This document shows, in pieces, positions 20,056 to 30,326 of a DNA stretch of 64,000 nucleotides. The stretch lies in the NCBI GenBank assembly GCA_930367215.1, contig OV884058.1:102013802-102077801 (forward strand). The letters are read 5' to 3'. The translations under genes and the position numbers were made by a program. Origin of the DNA: Pollenia angustigena (lineage: Eukaryota > Arthropoda > Insecta > Diptera > Polleniidae). Numbering within the stretch: the stretch's first letter is position 1; every line of letters begins with the position of its first letter. The notes beneath the pieces are model-generated. The model was not told where the DNA came from, ran no database searches, and saw only the letters and a list, made by a program, of their open reading frames with translations.

Positions 20056-22405
20056 TTTCTGAAAATTTTGGTATATATGTTACAGATTTATAAATTCTCT
20101 GTTCTGTTATTCATTCTACAATTATTATAATGTACAAATAAATTTGTTATTAATTGTTTAGGAAAGCTATTATCATTTAAAATTTATTATCCCCATGAAA
20201 TTCCGAATCACTTATTTTTAGAACTCTTTCTATAAAATTTTTAGCTGTATTAATTATTATCCTCCTTGGATGTTTCGAGAAAAAATTAATAATTCTACCA
20301 GAAGATGTCGGTTTTTGATACCAATCTATTGATATCATTTTCCCTCTTCTTATTATCAAAGTGTCTAAATATGAAAGTCTTGAATTAGATTCCCTTTCAA
20401 TTGTAAATTTAATGTCCAAATGAAATGAATTAAAAATATTTAACATTTTTTCTATTCCTGATTCCTGAATTATACAAAATAAATCATCCACATACTTTAT
20501 CAAGATCTTCGGTTTTACAATTAATTTTCCAACACATGTATCTAATAATTTTTCCATAACTATATCTGCTACAATTGGAGAAGCTGGCGAGCCCATAGGA
20601 AGTCCTTTCATTTGACTATATACCTGATTATTTAATTGAAAATATCTTCTATCTATTATACAAAATTTAAGAATACGTAGGAATAAATCCTTCTCTATAT
20701 TCGTATGTTCCCTTATTATATTCCATTTTTCCTCTACTATATTTATAGCTAAATCTACTGGTATACTTGGAAACAATCAAACTACATCAAGAGAAATTAA
20801 CTTTTCATTATTATCTAATGTAATATTCCTAATTCTATCTTTAAATTGAAGAGAATCCTTAACATTTACCCCTATTATGAAAGTCGACATCGACACAAGT
20901 CGACGGCACCTGAACAGTAATGGTATTTTCTGAGTCGTTGTTGACAATAATCGATTACTATTGACAGTCAATTGATATTTTCTAAGGCGCTTTCAAGTCG
21001 ACGTCGAGTAGTATTGTCTCCGTTTGAAAGTTAAAGAAATTTTAAATGAAATGTAAACATATTTATTGAATACGTTTGAAATAAAAAATGCAAGAAGTTA
21101 TGGGCACAAATTTTATTAGTAAATTTAACACGAAAATTGCGAAAGTTCGGAAAAATTTGCTAAAATAGCGAAATTTCGCGAAAATTTATAATTTAAGACG
21201 AACGCCTCAAAGAACCAAAATTGCGAAAATTCGCAAACATTTTTAATATAAAAAAGCCATAAAATTGATTAAAATTCCCTAAAACTATAAGAAATGGCAA
21301 AAATTTTGTTAAAATTGGAAAATTAGCGGAAATTCGTAAAAAATCGTAATATTTATTAAAAATCGTTAAAGCTGTAAAGAATCAGAAAACTTTCGCTTCT
21401 ATCGCGAGCATGGCTAAAATTAGCAAAAATTGCAAACTTTGAAACAAACCCTCAAATTGGTTTGAAATCGCTAAATCGGCTAAAAAACAAAATGTCGGGA
21501 AGTTACAAAAAAAAATATGCAAAAACAGCGAAAATTCGCGAAAATTTTTAATATATCAAACAAGCCATAAAATTGATTAAAAGTGCCTTAAACTGAAAGG
21601 AATGGCAAAAATTCGCAAAAATTTGCTAACAGCGGCATGAAAGAAAAGTCTTATATTTATTAATAAACGTTAAAGCTATAAAGAATCAGAAAACTTACCG
21701 TAAAAATATCTTTTATCAAAAACATGCCAAAAATTCGCGAAAAAAATTCAAAATTGGAAACAAACTCTACACTTTATTTTAAAAAGCTAAATCGGTTAAA
21801 AAAATATGTCGTAAAATAGCATAAATAGCGTTAAAAAGTGAGTGAAGAACAAAAAATAAAAAAAAAAACAATTGGAGATGGGATTTTTTTTGTCAAATTT
21901 TCGATAACTAGTCGACGTCGACACAACATTCTTATAAAATACCAAATTAACGTCGAAGTGATGTAGTCGTCGCCTTGGTGTGACAACAATTAAAAATTAA
22001 TGTCGACGTCGACAACGCCTTACATAATAGGGGTGATTGTATTTTGAATTTTCCGTAATTTTCCTAAGAATTCCTGTTATATATTTACATAGTTCATATG
22101 ATGGAGAATTTATCATTGAACATATTGGTCTCAATGGATAAGCGATTTAATGAATTTTTGGAACACCGTATAACTTAGGTGCCATTGCTGTATTTGTTTT
22201 AAGTTTATTCCTTTGCGATTGTAATTATTTTATTATTAAAAAGTTCTTGAACTAAATTATTATTTGTCTTTTCTAGTTTATTAGTAGGGTCCTTATCTAA
22301 TCTCCTATAGTTCGAATTATCCTTTAATATATCATTAATTCTCAACTCATAATCGACTCTATTCATTGCCACCGTTGTATTCCCTTTGTCAAGCTTGAAA
22401 ATTTA
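20055..22405 (-). pseudogene. Penelope-type reverse transcriptase (interrupted)
   Basis: RT copies the element's RNA into DNA at the target site. On the minus strand the order is: LDKGNTTVAMNRVDYE and NYRRLDKDPTNKLE (22405-22230); a frame change; APKLYGVPKIH and AYPLRPICSMINSPSYELCK (about 22170-22080); the inserted element 20868-22034; FKDRIRNITLDNNEKLISLD (about 20840-20780). Then a TGA stop at 20777-20779, where the family has a residue between DVV and LF. Next FPSIPVDLAINIVEEKW, the GLPMGSPASP block (about 20600), and the catalytic KYVDDLF (about 20480-20500). The C-terminal part reads WYQKPTSSGRIINFFSKHP, as in Penelope elements. The longest open piece (20177-20776) begins at TTG and is not a natural start. 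Stop, frameshift and insertion make it inactive. Confidence 0.9.
20868..22034. mobile_element. 1167-bp element with ACCCCTATTATG ends, inserted in the PLE RT
   Basis: ACCCCTATTATG (20868) is exactly inverted as CATAATAGGGGT (to 22034). Both subterminal regions are rich in GTCGAC and GTCGACGTCGAC. The interior holds two diverged direct copies of a ~310-bp unit (about 21200-21515 and 21525-21840), each with AAGCCATAAAATTGATTAAA and TTAAAGCT(G/A)TAAAGAATC phrases. The flanking PLE reading frame fixes the insertion limits. I see no clear target duplication and no transposase. The outer 11 bases are shared with the otherwise different element at 8894-9406. Confidence 0.8.
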
Positions 22406-22418
22406 GTCATATTATAAT
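22390..22418. repeat. 29-bp perfect inverted repeat bounding the PLE (proximal copy)
   Basis: It begins CAAGCTTGAAAATTTAG and is the exact reverse complement of 18851-18879. On the minus strand its AAGCTTGA merges directly into the RT codons for KLDKG, so the RT sequence is cut at this point and joined to an inverted copy of the tail. Confidence 0.85.
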
Positions 22419-22455
22419 GTAAATATGGTCTATGTATTTTTAAAAAATGTTATAT

Positions 22456-22977
22456 CCCAGCTAGCATTTGGCTGATTATTTTTTGTAAAAATCACCCAAA
22501 TGATTCTTTCCAGATCAATTTTGATGATTAAAAACTGATTTATCACCTAAGCGATTAAAAAAGGATTCATTTATATGTTTAAATAATGATTTTTAAATAT
22601 TTAGAATTTTTGTTTTTGCCAAATCAAAAAAATAAAAAAAGCTTGGGTAAAAAAGAAGCCCAACAATTATTGACAATTTATGAGCATAAATTTTAGTGCA
22701 AATTGTTTATTTTCTTCTTTTTTTGGTTCAAAATAAAGCTGGTTTGAATAATCAAAAGCCATAATAGTGCAGATTTTATCGGAGAAAAATTGAATTGAAA
22801 AATGAGACGAACACGATAATAAAAACTAACATTAAAAGGATCTGTAGGGTACCTTTTTCTCACAACGAGAGAATGATTTATGATTGAAAAATTAGCTCAT
22901 ATACGGGTATTTTGCCCTTGAAGCTGATTCCTAAATGATTAGATTATGATACAGAATGCTAGCTGGGATGTATGTTT
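22456..22977. mobile_element. 522-bp MITE with CCCAGCTAGCATT ends
   Basis: CCCAGCTAGCATT at 22456 is inverted as AATGCTAGCTGGG ending at 22977. Subterminal ATGATT/AATCAT phrases recur at both sides. It is non-coding, with no clear target duplication. A lone CCCAGCTAGC also occurs near 39745 without a partner. Confidence 0.78.
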
Positions 22978-23580
22978 GGATGTATTCTCAGAAACCTCTT
23001 CATAAATTTTATTTAAATTTGTTTTGAAGAATGAAATTTTTATGACAATGCTTTAATATATTTGTTATTTTGTTTTTGTTTTTTTTTTGTTTTTAAGAAA
23101 ACGTTTTGTTTTAAAAACTTTATTTTATGTTTTTAAGTAAACGTTTTATTTTAAAAACTATTTTATTTATTTTTTTCGACGGCTTTTTTTTCTGTAAAAT
23201 GTAGAATTTTTTAAACTTGCACAATAAATATTTTTTTAAAAACAAAATAAAAAAAAAAACATTATCGGGTCTTTGCATTTATGTTACCCACTGTTTGTGA
23301 AATAAAAGAAGAATATTTTTTTTTTATTTCTTAACACGATCACCAAAACAGCCAGTGGATTGCGTGTGCGACATTAGTGACGACAGTAGGCGACGTAAAA
23401 GGATCATTAAACTCATCATAAACATTATTATCAAAATAAGTTTTGCAATTTGTTTGCTTGAAAAATTACTTCTTGCAAATTTCGCAAGTTGCATGCGAAA
23501 ATTTTTTATGTGCATAAAATTTCATCTTGTAAAATTTTGCAATGAACTTTTTTATAAAAAAAACTAATTTTTGCTATTAT
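22978..23580. other. No gene recognised; T-rich low-complexity stretch
   Basis: This stretch is dominated by runs of T and TTTTA/AAAAC words. Frames at 23324-23567 overlap on both strands and carry no motif. Confidence 0.5.
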
Positions 23581-24056
23581 CCTAGAGAGAAGCGAACAGC
23601 CACCAAAGTAGTCCCGTGATAGGTATTTGGTGGTAGAGACCGGGTCTAGTTTTAACACTTTCTATGAATAAGACCTATCACTTTTACATGGGGTTGTCAT
23701 TGGAGGGGGTCAATTGACATCATTTGACCTGTCACAAATTTAATCTCAATGGACTTGTTTAGTGACAGTTACTAAAATGTAGTATTATTTCAATACGATG
23801 TAGTTTTATTTCAAAAAAAAATTCCTAGAATTAAATTCAAGAGCCAAATTTTAGAAAGGCCCAAAAAAATGTATCACAATACCGGTGAAGACTGTACTGT
23901 AATTCATTACTTTTTCTACCTTTTTGTTCTTCATAAACCAGTTACATGATTAGTTCTCCTTTCACTGGTCATGAGTTCTTACTTTTTGCACCTGATCTAT
24001 TTTCACGACTCCCAGGACCAGTCTGCTGGACCAATTGACACAAATTTCCCGCAGGG
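23581..24056 (+). mobile_element. 476-bp DNA element, copy 2 (inverted relative to copy 1)
   Basis: This is the reverse complement of 19407-19883 over its full length with scattered substitutions and small indels. It starts CCTAGAGAGAAGCGAACAGC and ends AAATTTCCCGCAGGG. The copies bracket 3.7 kb as an inverted pair. It is non-coding. Confidence 0.82.
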
Positions 24057-24764
24057 TAGAAACTATATTAGGATTTTAAAGGGAATCTATGATAATCGAA
24101 ATATATGATTGCCGAATTTCTTTACGAAGGCTGACTTCCAAAACGTACTAATACAAAGCTTGTATACAGTTTTACTACTGTATTTTAACCATGCATATGT
24201 TCAAAGTACCGAAACAGTGCAACTATGTGTTCTGTTTATTTAAACGTTTTGAAATGTAAGTGCTACAATGCATAATATTAAAATAAATCTGTATTGCTTG
24301 CAAATTGTCAAATATCACAAAGCATCAACTTTAAAACCGATGCTCTGATTGCTTTTTTGCTGCGTTACTAATACTTACCATTGATGTTTTGGAAGGGTTT
24401 GCATTGCATATATATTGTACTGCGGCGTAATGAAACATTATACTTTGTTCTTATACAAAGCATTTGACGTTTTGGAAGTCGGCCTAATTTTAAATTCTAT
24501 TAGTATCTAGTATAATGTTTAATTTGAATTAAATTTATAAACTTAGAAGTTCAGTTTCTTTAATTACGATAAAATGCATTATTATTTGCTCTGGTCGACA
24601 AAATTTTTTACACATTCAAAAACAAAAACTTTAATTTAAGACAAAAACTTTGGGATGAATATCTTGATTTTTCCAGGTATTCCCGGGTTTTGCAAAATAG
24701 TTTTTTCCTACTGAAAACATTTGGATTTGCGACCAATTGAACTGTGTTCTAAAGGCAGAATTAT
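24057..24764. other. No gene recognised
   Basis: AT-rich sequence with no repeat or coding signal that I can support. Two phrases near 24128-24148 and 24462-24484 (GACTTCCAAAACGT and ACGTTTTGGAAGTC) are inverted over 14 bases and may mark the ends of another ~350-bp element. Confidence 0.45.
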
Positions 24765-24901
24765 GGCCTGTTCGTCGATAGCGAATGAAGACTTCGTTCG
24801 CTTAGATTGCATTTAAAACAAAAACAAATTATAAGATATTGTTTTTGTTTTACATGTAAGTTAAGCGAACGAAGTCTTCATTCGCTATCGACGAACAGGC
24901 C
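24765..24901. mobile_element. 137-bp palindromic MITE, family P1
   Basis: The arms are nearly perfect. GGCCTGTTCGTCGATAGCGA pairs with TCGCTATCGACGAACAGGCC, and AAGACTTCGTTCGCTTA pairs with TAAGCGAACGAAGTCTT. It is inserted at the edge of the 24903-25258 unit: the sequence AGGCAGAATTAGTCTT, still intact at 25259-25274, is split here as AGGCAGAATTA and ATTAGTCTT. The target duplication therefore appears to be TTA or ATTA. It is non-coding. Confidence 0.85.
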
Positions 24902-24902
24902 A

Positions 24903-25258
24903 TTAGTCTTACTTTCTGTTCTGTTACGAATCAGCTGACTTGTTTTTGTTATTAAAAAACCTATGAAATTTATTAGTTTTTCTGTTCTGTTCCGGTTCAG
25001 TTTGGTAAAATCAAAATCATGTTGAGTAATTGTAAGTGACAGCAAAATAAATAATAAAAAATACATATTTATATTGAAATAAACTGTTTTTTGATTTTAA
25101 GAATTCAGAAAATTTAATTTTTTGAAATTAATGTGCATTAAAGTTATTAAAATCAAACAATTTATCATAAATGGCTGATAAGTTACTACAGAAAAAGGAA
25201 CTTACAATTTCGTAACAGAACGGCACGGAACAGAATAGAACCAGAAAGTAAAGACTAA
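24903..25258 (-). mobile_element. ~356-bp inverted-repeat unit, left copy
   Basis: It starts TTAGTCTTACTTTCTG and ends CAGAAAGTAAAGACTAA, so it has its own ~17-bp terminal inverted repeats. It is flanked by AGGCAGAA (24753-24760, before the MITE insertion) and AGGCAGAA (25259-25266), an 8-bp direct repeat that may be a target duplication. The whole unit is the inverse of 25267-25649. The apparent short protein on its minus strand (LSLTIT, KLNRNRTEKLINF) is matched by the other copy but shows no known domain. Confidence 0.78.
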
Positions 25259-25266
25259 AGGCAGAA

Positions 25267-25649
25267 TTAGTCTTTACTTTCTGTTTCTGTTCTGTTCCGT
25301 GCCGTTCTGTTTCGAAATTGTAATAGTTACTTTTTCTGTAGCAACTTATCAGCCATTTATGACAAATTTATTAGTTTTGCACCGTCCATTGTTTAATTTT
25401 AATCACTTTAATGCAAATAAATTTGAAGAAATTAAATTTTATGAATTCCTAAAATCAAAAAAAAAAGTTTATTTCAACATAAATATGTACTTTATATTAT
25501 TTATTTTGCTGTCACTTACAATAACTAAACAAGTTTTTGATTTTAACAAACTGAACCGCAACAGAACAGAAAAACTAATCAATTTTACAGGTTTTTTAAT
25601 AACAAAAACAAATCAGCTGATTCGTAACAGAACAGAAAGTAAAGACTAA
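25267..25649 (+). mobile_element. ~383-bp inverted-repeat unit, right copy
   Basis: It is bounded by TTAGTCTTTACTTTCTG and CAGAAAGTAAAGACTAA and lies only 8 bp from the left copy, in inverted orientation. Together they form a ~740-bp palindrome. Its plus-strand frame 25299-25649 aligns with the left copy's minus frame over about 55 codons, differing at several residues. This is explained by DNA identity of the two copies and is not evidence for a gene. Confidence 0.78.
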
Positions 25650-27750
25650 CTGAGCCTTAACTGAGCGTTAATGCGATCAGTACAGAATAAAGCAACCCAA
25701 TTATGAATAAAAAAAACCCTACGAGTTTTTTGCTTTCTCCCATTTAAAATTGAACTTAGAAGAGTTTTTTCTCCCTTTTCCCATTTTTACAATTGAATTT
25801 AAATAGGAAAAATGGAAGAAGGAAAACGAATAAAATTTAAAATTTGATCTACGAACTTCATTCTACGAAACAAAATAATAATACGCACTTGTCAATAATT
25901 TGTAGTTTAAGTCCCAACGATTTGTGTGGACTTACAACCGGATCGATTTACAGTTCTTTCCATAGATCAAATAAACAACAAACAAAGGCAATAAAGATAC
26001 TTAATAAATATTGGTCTACTACGAAGTTCTCAGCCTCTTAGAATTTTTAACAGTTTTATGTAACATTTTACACTACCAGCTTCCTTTTCATCAATCGAGA
26101 AATAAATCCAACATCTTTATTCTTGTGTTTTTTTTTTTGTTTTACTTTATTACTTTTATTGTCTTAAATTAGTTTCAGGTGTTGTTTTCTAATGTTTATG
26201 TTTTCGATTATTTTTTTTTTGTTTTGTAATAAAAACTATAATTTCAATCACATTTTATCTACCTGTGTATTTACTTTCCCTTCTAGTGATCTTGGAAATT
26301 ATGATGATGATAATAGCGGTGTGATTGTTTGATTGATTTACTCGTAAAACGGAACTTTATAATTTAATTTTTTTTTCTTTGTGCAACATCGCTTTAAAAA
26401 CATACGGAACTTCCGCTACCATTGTGTAATACTTTATTATATACTTATGTAGAAAAAAATTCAGAAAAACATCTTGATGCAGGCAGCTAATACTCGTATG
26501 CATCGTATGAATATGAATGAAATTGCCAGTCATATCAGCTGTGTGTATTCTTTAAAAGTATTTTTGTTCTTTTGTGCTCTAACGAAACCACAAACAGTAA
26601 TTAGGTTTGAGGAAATACTCTAGTCAGAATACTTAACTCTTGAATTACGTGTTTGGATTTAACTTGTTGGGATTTTATTATTTCATAAGAAGAGTGGGCT
26701 TGCCGTGACCAAGGGTGGGGGAGGGGTGGGGATTAAGTTGTTCGCTTTTTTGTGCCATCAATTCTCTCTTTATTTCATCAGTGTTCGACATTAAGATGGT
26801 CGTCACTTCATTTAACAACCACTAATTGTTCTGCATAAATTTGTGAACGATCGTAAAATTGTACCCGCATCTTTTTTCTTTTTTTAATTTCACATTCATA
26901 AATACACTGTTCTCTTTTAAGGACGAGTGCAATTAGTTGTAAATATGTGTGTGCAGTATGAGACCGTTGATGTGTATTTTATTAATCAATTCATTGTCAT
27001 CATTATGAATACTAATCAACGAAATTCCAGTAGTACAAAAACGTATTCGTATTAAATTAAAAACTGAAATTTTATTTAAAAATAACTTTATATGTTAATT
27101 AAAGTTCAATAAAGTGGTATGTTTTAGATTAGTGATAGCCACTCCATAGGCTCGCGAGTAAGTCAATAATCGTATTTTTTACACAGACACGGTCGGCAAT
27201 TCACATGTATACAACAACTTTGTTCGTTTCAAAACATCAGACTCTCATCAGTCTCTGCGACCGCACACAAGTACATAATATCTTTGTGTGCGTGCGTTCG
27301 GGGCTTGGTTAGTTCGGGGCTTGGTTATAACTGTTTTAGATGATGCACCGGTGCCGATTCGTCGTAGGAGAAAACCATTGTACGATTTTTCATAACCGGT
27401 CCATGGTGAATTGGAGGCGTTCCTAACCCTTGAGCACACTAAGATTAGGTTTTATCGGTCTTCTACCAAAAACTAGCAAAAATACCTGGTCCGGTATTAT
27501 AATCTGATTAGCCTGGATAGATACGCCTCGCAGGACGCCAATACAACTTTTAGACGAGCACTTCCTTCTTCTCGGACATCACAGACATAACCAGTCTTAT
27601 AGAGGCCAGCAAACATTAAGCATTCAGCCACTGTCGCTATTTGCCCATTTAAAATTATACTGAAAAAACCAGTTACATCTGAATAGAAAAATGTTTGGTG
27701 TTCTTAAGGTACAATCCTATTCACTAAAGCTAAAGTTTGTCTTTAGTAAT
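25650..27750. other. No gene recognised
   Basis: The stretch contains a G-rich run near 26703-26730 and a more GC-balanced block at about 27130-27640. I do not recognise either. Frames in the latter (for example 27248-27439 minus) show no motif. The block may be an eroded retroelement or a unique host sequence. Confidence 0.45.
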
Positions 27751-27754
27751 ACTC

Positions 27755-27845
27755 AATAAAAACGGAAAATTTTTAACATAAATGTTAAGTCGGTCCTTCT
27801 ATATGGTAGCAAATCCTGGGCTTTAGCTGCCCTACCCAAGTATAT
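27755..27845 (+). pseudogene. Short non-LTR reverse transcriptase relic
   Basis: The plus-strand frame reads KIFNINVKSVLLYGSKSWAL. The words N.NVKSVLLYG.E.W are a well-conserved stretch near the end of the RT domain of endonuclease-RT type non-LTR elements. Only about 90 bases can be supported; flanks show no further match. A chance match is possible but unlikely given the length. Confidence 0.55.
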
Positions 27846-28544
27846 GGGGGGAGATACCTAAAATTTTTCATTTCAATTCTCTAAGAAGTTTTTAATAAAT
27901 TCCTGGATTGCAATCTAATTTTTTTTGTTTTATTGCAGAACATTTCTTCAAAATTTGAAATGTGAGATTTGAAATACTCCCCAAAAAGGTTGTCCGTTTT
28001 TAAAATTACTTTGGTCAGGTTAACGCCATCAAAAAAAAAAAAACAGTTTTGAGTCTTTTGAATCAATTTCAAAAATGTTTATGGTGTGTGCTCGAATTTG
28101 TCGTCGAAGTAATAATTGGTTAATTAGTGGTCTGGGACATTATTTATTACTGTGCTAATTCTTAGCCGATTTTGGGTTTTTATAGCTTATTGGAAATATA
28201 ATTGTATCTTTACCTCGATTTATTTATCTTCTGGAATAAAACTTTAACGACGTTTAAAAAAGTTCACAAAAACTAAATAAGTGATTTTTTCGCCTTCTAT
28301 TCACTATTCAAGATTTCAGTCGCTTTGAGACACCTCTAAATCTTATTTTATTTTTAAAAATTTTGTATTTCTTAGTTTTTTTGGTTGTTCGCATATTTTT
28401 AGGTGGTGAGACCCTAAATTTGAACACTTTTTCCCCCTCCCATATTATGGAGAACCACTCACAATATAACATGCAACATCATTAAGTGAACATGTGTAAA
28501 CAACAAAGTTTAACTTTAGCAGATATTAAATTAAAAATTCTGTC

Positions 28545-29207
28545 GGTCAAGACACCCCCCTCCCCACTAGCTCGTCAGGCTCCCAATCTTTTACCAAAAT
28601 TCTTAATTTTTCAATTAACTTTTGTCAATGGTTGATATCTGCTCGATAGTGTTGTTTTCAAGCTTTTGAACTGTTGTGGGATTGTTGGCTGTACACTCTC
28701 GACTTATAAAAACCGCACAAAAAATTGTCTAAAGGTGTCAAATCGTACGATCTTGGTGGCCATATTCACTCTTCCTCCACTAGAAATAATGCGATTTTCG
28801 AATTTTTCTTAATTAGATCCGTTGTTTCTCTTGTTGTGTGGCAAGTGGTACCATCCTGTTGAAATCACATATTTTCTACGCCTTTAAATGAAGATTACGA
28901 TGCTAAATGTTGAATAATGTGGATCTTTTGATGTGTAATTGCTGCGAACGATGACGAATGGAAGTTTTTGGATTTTCTCCAACACTTCTGCTACCAGCTG
29001 CTACATTATCGGTTTAATGACCACTACGTTGATAAATTCTGGTTCTGTAATCATGAAAGGATCCATTTTCTTCAAATTTCTCAACCATCATGGAACGATT
29101 TGTTATAATATTTTGCTCTAAATTTCCTAATCACATCTTGAAAACTTGCCAATTTCAAAAAATGTTTTAATAGTAAAAACACGTTGTTCCTTCGTGTAAC
29201 GTACCAT
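28545..29207 (-). pseudogene. IS630/mariner-like DDE transposase relic (near full span, decayed)
   Basis: The ATG at 29207-29205 starts MVRYTKEQRVFTIKTFFEIG, a typical start for the insect DDE_3 transposase family with an N-terminal HTH. Stops follow within 35 codons. Downstream on the same strand come FQQDGTTCHTTRETTDLIKK (about 28800-28860; second catalytic Asp), IWPPRSYDLTPLDNF (third catalytic Asp region, about 28725-28770) and CGFYKSRVYSQQ. The segment with the first catalytic Asp is shortened, so total length is about two thirds of an intact gene. DNA similarity to 4015-4335 is evident. No terminal inverted repeats found. Confidence 0.8.
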
Positions 29208-29994
29208 ATTAATGCCCGTAATTTCAACAAACAGATATCTGGTCGTGTTCGTACCTAACAGTTATCTTAAGTTATGCGGTAAAACTAGTTTGGTAATTTC
29301 AACGTTAAATTTACCTACGTGTTTTTTCCTTTAAATTTTCTTTAAAAATATGGCAACATTTGTGTTTTAATAAATCTTTTGAATTAACTGTCAAAAATGG
29401 ATGGTGTAAAACTACACTACACAGTTTAATCAGTAGATAAGACATACGTATTAAAATTATGAAAAATTCGTTACACCATAGATTAATATACACAGCTAGA
29501 TACATATCTATTTGTAGAAATTACGGGCATTACTAACCGGAATGTATATAGAATCTGAAAATAAAAATTTAGATTAAAAAATCCAGGTAGAAAAAATGGC
29601 AGCAAAATTAAAATCATACTTCAGTCTTGGACGCCCTTTAGATGCACATTAAGCTAGAGCCTCAAAACAATCGATAGTATCAATACTTTTATTTTTGGCG
29701 GACTATCGATATCGATACTATCGGCGATTTTTCACCAAACATTGCGATTTTTAAGTTTGTTTTTAATTTTTTTCTGAAGAAAATTTAATTTGGTTATTTT
29801 AGGTAAAAAATTTAGTGAAGAACGTTAAAAAATTGAGAAACGATTTCAATATAAGCAGCCATGGATGATAAAGTTAGTAGAATTGTACTTTTTTCAGTAC
29901 TATTTGCTTTGCAAAAGTACTGAAGTACTCCAATGACATATTTAGTACAATTTAACAATTTCCAAATATGTATCAGAAGAATTGCAAAAGGCAT

Positions 29995-30115
29995 ATTGTC
30001 TATACAACATTCGTCTGCGAATATGGAAAGGATTTTTTCGTAGCAAAATATGATATAAACAAAGCGAAGAATCCGCATTTTTGTGAATATTGCATCGAAT
30101 TTAAATCAGACAAAA
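29995..30115 (+). pseudogene. hAT C-terminal dimerisation domain relic
   Basis: The plus-strand frame reads LSIQHSSANMERIFS, stop, QNMI, stop, TKRRIRIFVNIAS. The words HSSA..ER.FS..N.IKTK.RNR belong to the C-terminal hATC domain that holds hAT transposases together. Two in-frame stops and the missing N-terminal part show that it is dead. The minus-strand frame 29812-30078 is its shadow. Confidence 0.8.
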
Positions 30116-30283
30116 GATTAACTACAGTCCAATGAATCTTTTTGCTATAAAAAAATGAAAACTTTTAAGCTTGATTTCTGAAAGTATGGTGAAACTGGGT
30201 ATTGCGCGGCCCTAAATTTTGCGACTTTTTGTACAATTCGATCAAGTTGTACAACCATTTGTTACGTTAGAGGTGTGGTTGGT

Positions 30284-30326
30284 CATCGCACAGTGGCGCC
30301 ATTTGAGTTTTTTCGTTGCAAAAATC
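30284..30326 (+). repeat. Transib left end with RSS-like heptamer and nonamer-like motif
   Basis: After the CATCG duplication (30284-30288) comes CACAGTG (30289-30295), identical to the consensus V(D)J recombination-signal heptamer. GCAAAAATC (30318-30326) follows after 22 bp and matches the consensus nonamer ACAAAAACC at 7 of 9 positions. Relatedness of Transib ends to recombination signals is established; the functional reading here is inference. Confidence 0.85.

Larger units (their letters stand above)
18851..22418 (-). mobile_element. Penelope-like retroelement (PLE), broken by two insertions
   Basis: Minus-strand coding runs from about 22405 down to about 19105: an RT of the Penelope type followed by a GIY-YIG endonuclease (separate entries). 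At the downstream end, TATTTCGGCACTTCTTTGAG and GCCTTCTTCAGGG (about 18930-18963) look like the element's 3' tail. Two foreign elements sit inside: 20868-22034 in the RT and 19407-19883 in the endonuclease. Without them the PLE is about 1.9 kb and 5'-truncated, since the N-terminal part before LDKGNTTVA is missing. Its outer limits are set by a perfect 29-base inverted repeat (18851-18879 and 22390-22418). Confidence 0.88.

Noticed and set aside
18930..24060. The inverted 477-bp pair read as terminal repeats of one large composite transposon
   Set aside because: Copy 1 interrupts the PLE endonuclease frame precisely and copy 2 lies in unrelated sequence, so two separate insertions of a small element explain the pair better.
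25299..25649. Apparent conserved protein shared by two frames (24878-25066 minus and 25299-25649 plus)
   Set aside because: Explained by the two inverted copies of one non-coding unit; no known domain and no sign of purifying selection that I can judge.
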